A stretch of 64,000 bases of DNA from contig CM039140.1 in assembly GCA_022036555.1 (NCBI GenBank), positions 3,747,943 through 3,811,942 of the forward strand. The letters are read 5' to 3'. Positions 23,333 to 36,035 of this stretch are shown here, piece after piece. Below the pieces are notes generated by a model that saw nothing but the letters and a program-made list of their open reading frames with translations, ran no database searches and was not told the DNA's origin. Made by a program: the position numbers and the translations under genes. The stretch is from Microstegium vimineum. Its lineage: Eukaryota > Streptophyta > Magnoliopsida > Poales > Poaceae. Position 1 is the stretch's first letter; each line of letters opens with the position of its first letter.

Positions 23333-24274
23333 CCATCCACCCCACCACGCCCAAATGTTGACGACCACCTGCGGCGCGCCGTCGTGCCCGTGCACATGGT
23401 CGCGGTGGCTCTCCCCGGCGACCGTTGGCGGAGTCTATGGCATTTGGCGCACTGGCCGCAGCACGAGGCCAAGGGCACCAAGGAGAGCAGTGGTTGTGCG
23501 GTGCATGCTTCTGTCCGTGGACCCGTGGGCACAGACAATGGACTCCTAGAGCGTGGCGTCGCAGCTCTTCGCCGTCTCGCTCTTCCCCTACCTGGGCTTC
23601 CTCTACTTCATGACCAGGTCCAAGACCGCGCCCCGCCTCACGCTCTTCGGTTTCTACTTCCTCCTCGTCTTCGTCGGCGCCACCAGTACGCGTTACTTTT
23701 CCGACCCCCATCTCTCTCCCTTACTCTAGTTTCGCATGTCATGTCAACATTTGACCAAATGAAGTGTTGTGTAATAATTCCTCACACCGTGACTGCACCT
23801 GCTATGCAAATGGGATGGTGATGCACTAATGCACAAGTTGTGCTTTTGCCAATTGCCATCAATAGATCACTAGTAAGTATTGTGTACTTATTATAGTAGT
23901 AATGTGCTTACAACTTTATTTCTTGTTCTAATAAGTGCACTCTAACATACAAGTTGGTGATTTAGTATATCAGTACTCAGCTTGTCTACAGAAATGTACA
24001 TGAAAATTTAATGCACAGGCTTTTGTATGCACGATTCAGCGAAGTTATATGAAACTGTGAGGGCAATTATGTGTCTGTTAGGTTTATCTGCTAAAGTTCA
24101 ATTTCCACGGATAGATCATTGTGAAGATGTTACGGATAGTTACTCCCACTATTTACCCATCTGAATCTACCTCCCCAAATATAATCCTTAAAATTTGTAC
24201 TTCGTGCCACTGCCCTGCCACCCACTGGCAAGTGTCGGCATATGTGGCTGCAATATATCAGGTAGGTGCATCAA

Positions 24275-24290
24275 CCCCCCCCCCCCCCCC
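24275..24290. repeat. Poly-C tract (16 C)
   Basis: An uninterrupted run of C in intron 1 of copy A. At the equivalent place copies B (about 37480) and C (about 40673) have only six, so it is a local slippage expansion or an assembly-sensitive site. Confidence 0.9.
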
Positions 24291-24362
24291 GTCATTGAAG
24301 TAAAAAAAGGTGTTGCAGATATTAGTGGTTGAACACTACCTAGAATGGATAAATTAGTCTAA

Positions 24363-24643
24363 GGGGCCGTTTGAATCCTTTCATTTTGGAGATTTGGAAT
24401 CTCCTTAATGGATTAGGCTATTTGGTTTGGAATTTTACATTCCACAACCTCCCTTGTATGCCTATCTAAAATTCATAGGGTAGGAGATGGAATTTGATTC
24501 TATAATCACCATGCTATGTTTATCCTCTACTACTGTATTTTTCCCTCTTGAATGGCTACCAATAGTATTCCATATACTACCATATTATCTTATCTATACC
24601 TAAATTTTAGAATGAATTCAATTCCAAAGATCCAAAAGCGGCC
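24363..24643. mobile_element. Tourist-like MITE in copy A (281 bp)
   Basis: It begins GGGGCCGTTTGAATCC and ends ATCCAAAAGCGGCC, imperfect inverted termini, flanked by the 3-bp duplication TAA (24360-24362 and 24644-24646). The termini and the TAA site are typical of PIF/Harbinger-derived Tourist MITEs. There is no coding capacity. The same insertion is in copy B but absent from copy C. Confidence 0.85.
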
Positions 24644-25799
24644 TAAGAGTAACTGAGCATCTCAGTGCTTATATATGATCACATAAGCTTTTACTCCAGT
24701 ATACCCCTTTTAGAAAACTTTACGGATCCTAAAGAGAAATATTTAATATGAGCTGAGGCATAGGATGGTGAAGAATAGTGATGTACTGCTATTGTTTCTT
24801 TGCTCTCTTTTTGTGTGTGAAAGACATGCATTCATACAAACCTTAGTAACAAAATAAAAATACCAGTAGTCTTACATATGGCATATGGACCAATTGAAAG
24901 AAATAAACAGTGAGTATTAGGATAATCAGAAGACCAACCTTTAACTTTCTTAGTCTTGAGGTTACAACAGATAAAAATACCAGTAGTCTTACATATGCAA
25001 TTTGAACAAATAAGCAGTGAGTATTAGGACAATCAGCGGGCCAATCTTTAAATTTCTTATTCTTGATTGAGGTTATAGATTAAAATACCAGTAGTCTTGA
25101 AATGGACTAATCGAAACAAATATCTTCGACCTTTTCACTTTTGGATATAGTCTTCGCTTTCTGGCCATCATTCTAGTCTCGTTAGATGGCTACACTGGAA
25201 GAAGCCACATGAAGAGATTTTATGTGCAGCTTTAACTACAGAGAGATGTATAGCTAGCTCTAAAGTTCTACAGAAGGAAACAACCTGAAACCGAATCACT
25301 TCAGTGATTGGAGCTTATGGACCAATTGATTCCAAGATCATAGTGATCCTTGCAAGTCATCTAACATTTCTATTTTTGTATAGTGTAACTGTGATTCCTA
25401 TGCATAGCCCTCTTCAACTTAGTAATGCTTTGTTTCTGACAATTTAGCTGCTTAGCAGAACATTATGTCAGTGTCATTAATTGTTTCCATGTTGTTTCAT
25501 GCACGAGTTTTTATCCCTGGAGCAGTACCTACTGGGATTTATGGTAATTGTGCCATAAAATTTTCATCATCCTTATATTCTTGCTTATACATGCCGTGTG
25601 CACTTATTGATACAATGATATCCATTGCAGCAAAAGTTCATTACGGAACCTCGCTGTCTAATGTTGACTTGCTGCACGGGAGCGATTATCGTTCAGGGGT
25701 TGAGGGGAGCCTTGAGGAAGCTGCAGGAAGAGGACACGGACGGGAGTGTTTCTGAAGCTTCTCAAGACAGTAAAGAAAAAGTTTTTTCTAGATAGGTCT

Positions 25800-26339
25800 A
25801 TCAGTATCCCAGCCTGATGGTGCATTCAGTAAGTAGGAGTGCGCATGTATCTTCCGCTGAACTAGTTAGTAATGTGGTTTGGGTGTAAAGAAATCTGGAA
25901 AATCTATTTTTTGTGCATATGATGATTAAAAAAACAATGTGTCTACTGCAATTCTGTATAGTCGTAGTCTCCAGCTACGATATTCTGAGTAGTTGAAGTG
26001 TGCAACGTGTAATAGGTGGTACTAAACCTTCCTTTCACTGGGATAATTCCCATAATTGTTCATATTCAGATTCTGAGTGCTTCAACATGATTGCTTGGTC
26101 TCAATCATTGCTCCTATCTTTAGATTCAGATAGCCTGCTGGGTACAATGTTTTTTGTCCGGTACTACGTAGTTCATATCATATTGAAGTTGTTTTATTCT
26201 GTTTGCATGGACAAGACAAAACAATACCCAGCTGCTGATAGTAGCAGAAGATTACTACTACACTCTAACTCTAGTCTACTCTGAAGCTACTACTAATGCT
26301 GGAATTCGGTGTACAACAAAACTGTCGTACGTGCTGGTG

Positions 26340-26399
<60 letters not shown>

Positions 26400-28600
26400 T
26401 TGACTGCATGTATAGATAGCCCATCTAATTGGTTGCGTATCTAATTGGCTGCGTAGAGGTCCCATTGAAACGGTTCCGTAGCATTGGTGAAAAGCATAAA
26501 CAGAGCATTGTAAGCATAAATCTGGTGTTCGCTAAATTCTGGCAAGCCATACAGATGACTTTCGCAGTGCCAAACCTATTGGCAACAAAAATCTATGAAT
26601 CTAGTTGCTTGGGAAGACACATCCTGGCAATTCAATGTTGTAGACCCAAAAAAGCGATGCAATAAGAAAAGTTACAGTTACCATCAATCTTTGCAAAATA
26701 GAAGCAATGTGTGATAAGGATATATTATTGTTGGTACCTTGGTCGCACCAACATATTCACAACATAAATATGGAAATCCCTTGGAAGCCAAAGAACAACA
26801 TTGTCAGCTCTGTGGAAGAGGTACAACATAAGGACAAATAGAAATGTGCATCTTTAGTATGTCGTTTGTTATGTAGGCTGACTAATTGAGCTCCATATAA
26901 ACACAGTAAAGGGTAAAAACAATTTTTTGTCATCATTGTGTCCCATGGCTTATAACTCTAGTGCATATCCGAGAATTAAGCTACATTTCAATGGTATGTA
27001 AATAAAGCTGGTAGCATTATGTCTGCGTGTACTGTAATAGAGTTTAAAGTTTGCAGTCGCCAATGGGAAATGCAAAATAAACAGATTAGCAGTGGCAGCA
27101 GTTAGAAAGATGACCTGCAAATCCCTTGGAAGGCAAAGAACATCATTGTTAGCTCCATGGAGGATTTGCAGTATTGTAATATGGGAAACAACATCTTCAT
27201 CAGTTAATGGATAATGGACTAATGCTATTAGCCGACATCAGGTGGGAAGCAAAATGTTTATTTGTTAACTGTAGTAGGCAAAAGAATTGTGGCAACTCTA
27301 ATATAGGCTAATGACGTGAGAAAGAATGGTGGCACCTTAAACTTTAGTCTGTAACAAAACAATAGTTGTGTGTGGGGGGATCCACCAAACATTTAATATT
27401 AAGTTTCTTTCATCATATGTACTCAAATAATAGTAGCCGGAGAACTACAACATTAATACTGGGCAACAACAATATATAGGTACCTGCTATTTTGTATCTT
27501 TTATTAGTAGCATGTAAATTATCTACATTGTGAAGCAAAGGAGTGCATCCCCAAAACTCGAGATTGGAGAAACATGCAAAATATAAAGAGCAGGCATGGC
27601 ATACCTAAATTGGACGACCAACTTTATAGTAATCGAAGGTAACCGAAATAGAACCATTTTACTGCTGGTGCATATGAGAAAACCTTGACTGGCAATGTGT
27701 ACGGTAAAGTTGAAGGTTTTGTCAAAATGGTATGATGTAACATTGAGCGAAACATTTCATTTTGTAGGGTAAAATGCTATTACAATGTACAACAAATACA
27801 CAATAACCTAGAGAGCATAGTTGAAACACAATCAATCTGAGGAAAGCACCAATGCATATGACTATATCATTCACATAGTTATCATCCATCAGGTAGAGAT
27901 CATGTGGACCATCTCACCACTATTACCTGGAAGGGGAAAAGTGTCGTTAAACAACTTAGAGTTCAATGTGCTATCATTGTAATAGTGGAGCAAATATTCA
28001 GGGCGAGATTTGTACATGGTAAATCCATAATGATGAAAACCATTCAGGTAAACATATTTTAGAGGCGCAGTGAGAACTGGAGATTGTAAAAACTCACATC
28101 ATTCAGTAAGCATGAATGCCCTAGGATTGGTGAGTTTCTTTGAGCTATTAGCCCGTAGGCACAAAGAAAAGCACCCTTTTGCAACACTGGCCATTAAGTT
28201 GATTGTGACCCATTCAACTGATCAGTACAATAGAGTCTTCTAGGATGAAGCGGTCCTCCCTGACCTATAGCATAGCAGGAGCACATCTTTTTTTAAAATA
28301 TATATATGGTGTAATATAAAAGGGAAGAAATGGTACAGTCAAGAAATTTGATAACAGCAACATGTAACATGGCCACTTTCTGTGAAACAAATCGTAAAGC
28401 TATTGTGGATTGAGGTACCAATCTGAGCAATGTATTGAAATATAAAAATATGACTGAAATTGCAACGGAAATAATACTATTCAGGCTTCAGGGTAGACGT
28501 AGAAGAAAATCAACACAAAAAAAGCACATCCGACGAGGGATAAGGAGAGGAAGTGGAACCGGGCATAGGCACATCCGGGGAGAGGAATAGGCGATGCGCC
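25800..28600. other. Non-coding stretch downstream of copy A
   Basis: Up to about 26150 the sequence still matches the 3' flank of copy B (39510-39850). Beyond that I see no gene. It contains a TA/GA microsatellite and two diverged copies of a 45-bp phrase: around 26774 (AAATCCCTTGGAAGCCAAAG) and around 27119 (AAATCCCTTGGAAGGCAAAG). These could be decayed duplicated exons of an unrecognised minus-strand gene. Confidence 0.5.
26342..26399. repeat. Compound microsatellite (TA)n(GA)n
   Basis: About 18 TA units followed directly by about 10 GA units. Confidence 0.95.
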
Positions 28601-29200
28601 GTTGTGATCTAGTCCATCCACCGGCAAGGGCGGCCACGGATCAGATGTAGCAGCAAGGGAGAGGAAGAGTCGGCGTGCGGAGCTGATCCACCTGCAGGGC
28701 CGGACGCGAAGTAGCGGAGGGCGTCACAAGATGGAGCCGGAGTGGGTGGGGACAGGCTCGCGGCGCCAGCGGCCTCACGGCTACCGGCAGCGGCGTGGCG
28801 ACCTCGGGGAGGGGGGCGTACGTACTGGACGGCAGCTACCGGCGGTGCTTCGCCGCACAGCCTGGGCGCCGCCGGCCCGGCCAGGCGAAGTGCGCGGAGG
28901 CGGGCATGCTCTGGCCCTCCCGCAGCGCCACCACGTCGGGAGAGAGGAGAAGTTGCAGCGGCCAGCGGGGACGCGAGCGGCGCAGAGGAAGCGTCGGGGA
29001 CCGGTGGTGCCGTGGTGGGGTTGGCCGCGGCGGAGTTGGGGTGTTTTTTTTGGAAGCAAGAAGGGCTCGGAGGCGAGCACGCGGCAGGCATCTATGATGG
29101 TTGTGGAGCCGATCGTGCACGTACCTATATATAGCAGAGGAGGATAGGACAAAAATGAACAGTGCAACAGTAACTTGTGAGCCGTACATTTACGCGTGTA
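28600..29200. other. GC-rich island, coding status unclear
   Basis: This 600-bp stretch is far more GC-rich than its surroundings and CpG-rich, so long frames open on both strands and none stands out by composition or domain content. It may be a CpG-rich promoter and first exon of an unrecognised gene, or a decayed fragment. I assign no product. Confidence 0.4.
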
Positions 29201-29284
29201 TTAGTTTCTATACATACGTATATAATATATAGTATATGTATTCAATTTTTTTAATATATTTTAGGTATGGCGGCCGCCAAGGCT

Positions 29285-29412
29285 CGCCATATACTTTCCT
29301 CCGCCACTGGGCATCGAGGTGAAGGGAAGCCGGCGGAGGGTCCTGTCCCGCCATATACTTGCCTCCGCCACTAGGCATTGAGGTGAAGGGAAGCCGGCGG
29401 AGGGTCCTGTCC
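29285..29412. repeat. Tandem duplication, 2 x 64 bp
   Basis: CGCCATATACT...GGTCCTGTCC occurs twice head to tail (29285-29348 and 29349-29412) with only a few differences. It follows the GC-rich island, and the sequence around it reads no recognised protein. Confidence 0.9.
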
Positions 29413-30014
29413 GGCCGTGAGGACCTTCACTGACGAGAAAGAAGCCTGTGACGACCGGGAGAAAGGAGGCATCAGGCAAAGTTGCGCGCGTCGGTGAAAA
29501 CAACTGAAAACGAATTTGGCCCAAGAGGAATGGGTAGTGGAAAGAGAAAAGTAGGAGGCCTAGATTCTCTAGTAGAGATAGTCTACTGAAGTTAGTTTTT
29601 TTCCATCCACTACCAAAAATAGAGCAGGGGCACATTAGGTAGTCCTAACTAGAGATGCTCCAAGTCACTCACTAGTACTGTTCTTGACTTGAATTGTCCT
29701 TAAATCCTTCTCTGGGCTTAATAATATGTGTTAAACTACCTGAGGTCAAAGAGAGCTCCAAATAAGCTATTGAGTTTGGGTATAACTTCAAATAAACTAT
29801 AAGACACACATATGTAAGACACACAAATGGCATGGGTAAGAGGCCTAAAACTGTAGCTCATTTGAGTCAATAATATGGTTCCACAGTTTGTTTTGGAAGG
29901 GCTTGGTGATATGTCGAGGCTGACTAGCTAGTACCTGATTGATGTAACAGTGGATCAAACTGACATGAACCACATTGTAGTAAATCTGGCGTTGTTTCCG
30001 GATACAACAACGAC

Positions 30015-30039
30015 TATATATATATATATATATATATAT
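30015..30039. repeat. (TA)n microsatellite
   Basis: About 12 uninterrupted TA units in non-coding sequence. Confidence 0.95.
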
Positions 30040-30570
30040 TGCAAACAACGACAACTATAAATTCACAAAAGAAGATACAAGAGTAATCTAGTATACAGAT
30101 GCAGTATTATTTCAGGATCATATTTGTGAGTATGTTGATTGATTCCAACGAATGTTAAGTAATAATGGATCTAGAGATATCTTCCTTTCCAGCTCTCAGC
30201 CCTTTACATATATTTGAGTATTCACGTTCATAAAATTTCATCATTTACATGCTTCCATGCAGAATGGATAGCGAATTTCCATTTAAACTATAAAATTGCT
30301 AAATGAAATAGCTTCTGCTATATTTTACTATATCTTTTTACAGATCCTGGAGGATTTTCCTCGCTATTTGCATATATAGATGAATACTGGAGCTCACTGG
30401 AAGGACCATTGTATCTCCTCGAGGGTTGTTGCCTTTGTTTCTGGCACCCAAAGGATGACGAACACGAGAGTGAAAGCACTAACCATCATGTAGGAGGCAA
30501 ATGTACCTGTACGATTCGGAAACAAAGATAACCTGTCGTAAGGTTTGGTAGTTCTTATACGATCCTACTC

Positions 30571-30573
<3 letters not shown>

Positions 30574-30613
<40 letters not shown>
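30574..30613. repeat. (GA)n microsatellite
   Basis: Twenty GA units in the last intron of the transporter gene, 13 bp from the donor side of exon 15. Length polymorphism here could affect splicing. Confidence 0.95.
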
Positions 30614-30615
<2 letters not shown>

Positions 30616-33600
30616 TATATATGGACCTGCAGCACTCCAGCTCAGAAGCAAATTTGGTGTCATTGTTATTCCAAAGGATGTCAACCAGTTGGCAAGGGTC
30701 GCGAAGCTTCCTGCCACACTCTTGATGCTAACCGGAAGGATCTGTCAATATGCAAAGTTCAAGAATAAGCCTTCTGAATGCTTACGGTTTGTGTCTCACA
30801 GCACTTGCTCCAAAATTATGGTTATGAATATTGCTCTTCAGCGGAAATCTAAAACTGGGAGAGAGGCATCTTATGAACTTTATTAGCTACTATTTTTAGA
30901 TAAATGATATATTCAATATCCGGCCTCTACATCAAAAGATGTACACAGCCAACTCAAACAACGTCTCATGAAAACAAAAACAAGCTAGCCAGGGTCTTAA
31001 ACAGAGACCAGGACACTGGATAGACAATAAAAATGTTTACATCCTTTATTTGATAACTTCAAAGCAATCATCTCTAAATTCTTGCTTATCAACGAGAGAG
31101 TGTCATTTGCTTGCTGATCATACTGTAGCTGGGCCCAGAAGCGAAATGTGATAAGGTACTATACCTCGGACATTATGATCCACGGGAATGACACCCATAT
31201 GCGATAACACAAGCCTGAACAAAGTATTTGAGCAAAAATTTATGGCACAGTGTCAGACACCTCAGGCTTAGTACCACCTTGTCAAAGCTAGGGGGCCATG
31301 ACCACCTTATAAGGGAGAGCATCCCTCTCCCACTAGTCCGGGCTTTTGGGAGGAATTGGGCCTCTTGCCTTATAAGTGGGCCATGAGCTCATGCAAGGAC
31401 ACCACGCTTAATATGTTATGCAAGTCAGAGTCATGTGAAATATTATCCTGAAACAAATAACCCATGACAAAAGAATATTCAGTGGTTTGAGACGAAAGAC
31501 CCTGAAATAATACTTACTGCATCAGTATACTAGATTAATGTTGCAAAGAGTACAAAAGAACTGTTATATTCTGATCAGAATCTTATCTTAAAGAAACTTG
31601 AACTTACCTTGATGTAAAATACAACAGCAACTGCAAGAAGGCTTAGGGTCATCCCAGAAGAAGAAATCTGTAAATTGAAGTGACAATTAAATTAAGCTAC
31701 AGAAGACCCATAATTAATGGCTTTAGAGGGAAGCAGATGTTACAATAAGGAGGATTCTCCGACCAGCTCTGTCCAAGATCGTGGTTGTAACACCAGTGGC
31801 AAGAACCTGATGGAATTGTGTTAGAAGATTAATAAAAACACAGAGAGAGTAGATCAGGTCTGTCTAGTTATTAGGTACTTGCCGCGATAGCTCCAACTAG
31901 ACATGTGCCACGTTATTGTTCCTGAGCCCCGGAGAACTTTGATTGTTAGAAATCAAAGTCAAAACAGACTTAACCAGCATTTCTGTAGATAAACACAGAG
32001 GAGACAATGCTCTTGCAATAAACAATAAAATGCCATCATTCATCAAAGCAGAGAATGATAAACCATTTTCCAACTTAGAAGCTGACTGACATATTAGCTT
32101 TTTCTTTAACATGTTATAATTAATGAGTTAGTACTTGGGAAAAGTAAGGCCACTTTATCCCAATTTCACTCTTTTGATATTTGTAATCTACTAAACTATT
32201 TTTAAATCTGTAAAAAGAATATTGACAATCAGAGACTCATGCTTTTTATTCAGCAAACAGCCAAACACAGTTAAATTTGAAGGAATAAAAAATTCTTTCC
32301 TAAAGTTACGATGCCCAACTAGTAATGAAAATCACAAGCCAGTAAACCAAGTGCACAGCTTACGTACCAGCAGTTTTGAAGATGCTACCTGAATAAAAGA
32401 GTATACTATTTATTCCACTTAGCTGTTGCAACACAAGTAGGCCAATTCCTATCTGCGAAAAGTTGTAGCATTGGCATAAGCTGACAGTTACTAATTTGAT
32501 TACTAGTTTGGTACCAATTAAGCAGATAAAGTTACAAACTTACAATTAGGGGCGTGCGGTATTTCTTTTGGTTCAAATCTTGAAAACGTATTGTACCACT
32601 TTTGTTTGCTGATGCTACAGCTATCTGCATAAAGCTAATAGTTAATCTCACGGATTCCATAAGAATGAAGTACATAGAGAGATACGCCAAATGTGAAAGA
32701 AAATAACAATACACTAAGTGAAGATGGTTCAAATAGACTGTATTCAGTCATTTTAGATGAATGGAAGTAAGTGTGCACCTTTATATCCTCCACTTCTGCA
32801 GTGATGTCAGCATCAAATCCCCACAGAACTTGTAGAGAAGTCTCGCAATCATCCATCATATTCATCCTTGCCTATACAGATATAAGGTGGGGAAACGGCC
32901 ATTGGAAATTGCAATTTGGCATGATGATTCCGAGTTCATTATCCAACTTGTGTATGTATATGTATTTTTTCGATAAAGGATATTCAATATCCGGTCTCGC
33001 CAACAAATACAAATAGAGATAGAAAAACAAAAGAGAGAAAAGTCAGTCTTATACAAGACCAGGACAATTACAACAAAACAATAAATGCTTCTACCCTCTA
33101 TTTGATCGACGAGAGGGCGTCCTTGGGTTGCTCTTGACGCCGCAGCTGAGTCCCAAATGTCGCAGTGCAGGCATGGCTAGGAGCGGGTGTGCTTGTGTTG
33201 ATGCCTTCAAAAAGGTAAATGACATCCGCAGACATCATCATCAACGAAAGGAAGAGGGAACTTCAGCGACGCCTCCAAGGGGGAAAATGACGTTGATTGC
33301 GTCATCGCCGCCGGCCCAGCACCGCCAGGCAGGGTTTTCACCCGTATTCCATTATCCTGCAAGGCACATCCAAGCCAAACCCACATACGAAGATGCCGGA
33401 GATGATCGGCAGGGTCTTCACCAGCTACAGTGAGGCAACAGAAAAAACAGGGGACGACGATGTCCTTTGATGTTGACGCCGGAGCCGATTTACGGGCCCT
33501 ACAACCATCTTGGAGATTCCGGAATGAAGAATAGGCCAGGTATCAATAATAAGCAGGGCAGGGTTCCTACAAGTGTGGCATCACACACTTTAGGATAGAA

Positions 33601-34480
33601 CAGAAGCGCCTAAAAACCAAAATATTTGCCTACTGATGAACATTTCTTTCTGCTTAGATCAGACAATATATGCCTACTATCCAAAAAATCCGTGCCCAAC
33701 TTATTCAGAGTTGCTGATCATGGGAGCTAAAATAAGAGAGTTGAAATGCAAACTAAGAGCAGCAGCGGCAGGTTTACTAATGTACCAGGGTTTAGCCACG
33801 TTACCTATTAGTGCAAGAAGCCTCCAAGGAAAAAACAAGCCAAGCACATAAACAAGCAGGCAACCAAAGGTTGCAGACAACTGTAGAAAGAACAATTGCA
33901 CAGTGAGGTCAGCATAAACAATCCAAGTGTTTGCCTCATGAAAAGATAAGGCGCTTGTGGGTATGAACAAACCGGGTTCACAGCGCCAAGAGCTCCTCTC
34001 ATGTTCTGAGGAGATATCTCTGCTATGTATACCGGTACCTGGTGTCACAAAATTCAGACCAAAATTAGCTGATATAATATAACCAGTCCATTCTTCCATT
34101 GTTCTTCTGCAAATAAAAATAAACTTCATAACGAATTAGCGATGGACCACTTTTGTCTGAAAAATGCTAGCATATCAGCTAACCACATACTCAAGGTATG
34201 CATAACCAGGCATGGAGTTTTATTATACTAACCACATAGGAAATGACACCGACACCAAATCCTTCAAGCAATCGTCCCGTGTACAGAAATGCAGTGTCCT
34301 GCAGAGCAGAGCAGAGCAGACAACGACAACCATCAAAGCCAATGTTGTCACTTGTGATTTGTGAAGCAAATGAGTGGAAATAAACTCACACACGTACCTT
34401 AGCGAAGGAGATTGCGAGCCAGCCCATGATGTTTGGAACTGCCGCAATCATCAGTGACTGCGAAACCGAAACAGTTACCA

Positions 34481-34573
34481 AGCTAGTAGTTAGCGTAAAA
34501 GAAACATCTCTTCCATCGATGGATGCAGCTTCAGTGAAACTAGTAGCTGCTAAAGTTGCCAAAGAAAAGACAT
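34481..34573. repeat. Direct repeat, intron-2 copy
   Basis: The segment AGTTAGCGTAAAAG...GCCAAAGAAAAGACAT also occurs at 35926-36035, upstream of the transporter ATG. This copy lacks about 20 bp (CACACCAGCTTCGGCACG) present in the other. The pair flanks exons 1 and 2 of the transporter gene. Confidence 0.8.
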
Positions 34574-35925
34574 TGGCTTTGATGGAAGAGATTCAGTAGA
34601 TCCATCACCGCTGATCTGGTCGTTAACTGTTTGGGTTTCCCGTTACCACGGATCAATTGACCCAAAAACAAAAAACAAGCAATTGTTTTCTTATGACGAT
34701 CCAAAAAGAACATAATCTTTGATTCCCTTGCCTTGACGTGCGCGTTGCCTCTACCTTTACGCAACCAAACAAAACTTATGACGGTCAGTACTTCTGTTAA
34801 ATCTCTCTGGACAACATGCTCAAAAAATCTCTCTGGACAAAGTCACCAAAAATAGAAAGAAAAAGACACGAGCAGGCATAGACCATGAAACAGTCTCTGG
34901 AGAGTGGAGACAGACAGACATCAATAATTCAGTTCTGCCCTTAACGTGGGTGTTACCTTGACGCAACCAAACAGCACCCTAGTCTTAGTCTACTCTAATT
35001 ACATTTAAGTAGTAGTTGTATTGTCAACTCTCTGCACAGTGTCACCAAAACAACACTCAAAAAACAAGGAAATTTGAATTTCTGAAACAATCTGTGCAGT
35101 GCAGACAGCAAATTTCTCGGTCATGTGACGTTTACTGCCGCGGCAAGGCCAACAAGTCGTAGAAAAATGAAGAAAAGGAGGAGTGGAGGTGGAGCAGAGT
35201 TGCTTTTTTTTTTCTCACCTCTCTTCGGTCAACGTACTTGGCCATCTGCCCGCTGGCGATCGCGCGGACCATGGCGCCCACGTTGGACAGCGAGCCGAAC
35301 GCCGAGAACTGCGTGGGTGATCAATAATTTGCTCGTTTTGAGATGATGAGACAAGAAGATAACGCCGAGCTGAGGTAACGTGAAGCTGTACTGTACCTCG
35401 GAGATAGAGAGGTTGAGGTCCCTGGTGACGCCGTCCTGCGTCGGCGACGAGTAGCCGTTGGTGAAGCCGAACTGGAGCGGACCGAGCGCGACGATGAGCG
35501 TACAGAGGAACGCGGGCACGTGGTGGGGCGGCCGCGGCACGGCCTTGGACGAGGTGCCGGCGCTGAGGCCGGACGACGGGCGCGTCCCGTTCCAGAACCA
35601 CCAGCTCCCGCCCCTGGGCGACTTCGGCAGCAGCGGATTCTCCAGCGCGCCGCCGTGGTCGCCGCCGTCGTTACCAGCCATGGCGCCGCGCGCGCTGGCT
35701 CGCCGGACCCAGCAGCAGGCAGGCTGGCAGCACGATCGCCTGCCGCGACCCGCGACCACAAGGCTGGATTTGTTTTCTCTCACGCTCCCGTTGCGTGCGT
35801 GGGGATCGGCGGTGGCTGGCTGGCCCTGGCCGGCCGGCTGAGTGGTGGGCGTGGTAGGAGGAGGGAATCGGAGAGGCCGAGAGCCCGAGGCGAATGTCTG
35901 AGCACAGCCAGAACCCCTGCTTGGA

Positions 35926-36035
35926 GTAGTAGTTAGCGTAAAAGAGCACACCAGCTTCGGCACGAAACATCTCTTCCATCGATGGATGCAGCTTCAGTGA
36001 AACTAGTAGCTGCTAAAATTGCCAAAGAAAAGACA
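35926..36035. repeat. Direct repeat, promoter-side copy
   Basis: The longer copy of the pair with 34481-34573, lying 245-355 bp upstream of the transporter start codon. It ends exactly where the WRKY exon fragment begins, so it marks a rearrangement junction. Confidence 0.8.

Larger units (their letters stand above)
23355..25791 (+). pseudogene. DUF3593-like plastid protein gene, copy A, pseudogene
   Basis: The exons match copy B: exon 1 23355-23685, an 18-nt exon 2 25526-25543, and exon 3 from 25631. Exon 1 keeps a plastid-transit-like N-terminus and the membrane segment SLFPYLGFLYFMTRSKTAPR but has TAG at 23547-23549 where copy B has CAG. Exon 3 has lost about 29 net bases after CTGCACGGGAGCG (about 25685), shifting the frame. 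The Tat element inserted 22 bp upstream of the ATG, separating the gene from its promoter. Intron 1 contains a Tourist MITE. All three lesions point to a dead copy. Confidence 0.85.
30394..35681 (-). pseudogene. ERD6-like sugar transporter gene (MFS), 16 exons, damaged
   Basis: Minus-strand exons in order: 35397-35681, 35219-35308, 34398-34457, 34233-34298, 33973-34038, 33805-33880, 33503-33566, 32779-32866, 32544-32624, 32368-32452, about 31883-31928, 31744-31806, 31608-31667, remnant 31165-31214, 30627-30741 and 30394-30506. Key matches to the family: GPLQFGFTNGYSSPTQ, GSLSNVGAMV, YTGRLLEGFGVGVISY, VPVYIAEISPQNMRGALG, LFFIPESPRWL, LLVLQQLSGINSILFYSG, LDRAGRRILL and VPETKATTLEEIQWSF before the stop. 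The family transports monosaccharides by proton symport, often at the tonoplast. Damage: exon 11 has CCGG where an AG acceptor is needed and has lost a base (giving TAG), and exon 14 is reduced to 50 nt with internal deletions. Probably a recent pseudogene; the other exons and splice sites are well kept. Confidence 0.85.

Noticed and set aside
23028..23549. 173-codon frame joining LTR sequence to exon 1 of copy A
   Set aside because: The left half is LTR; the frame is fortuitous and ends at the TAG in exon 1.
28609..29167. Pro/Ala-rich frames on both strands
   Set aside because: GC-rich DNA opens all frames; none has a domain or clear splice sites.
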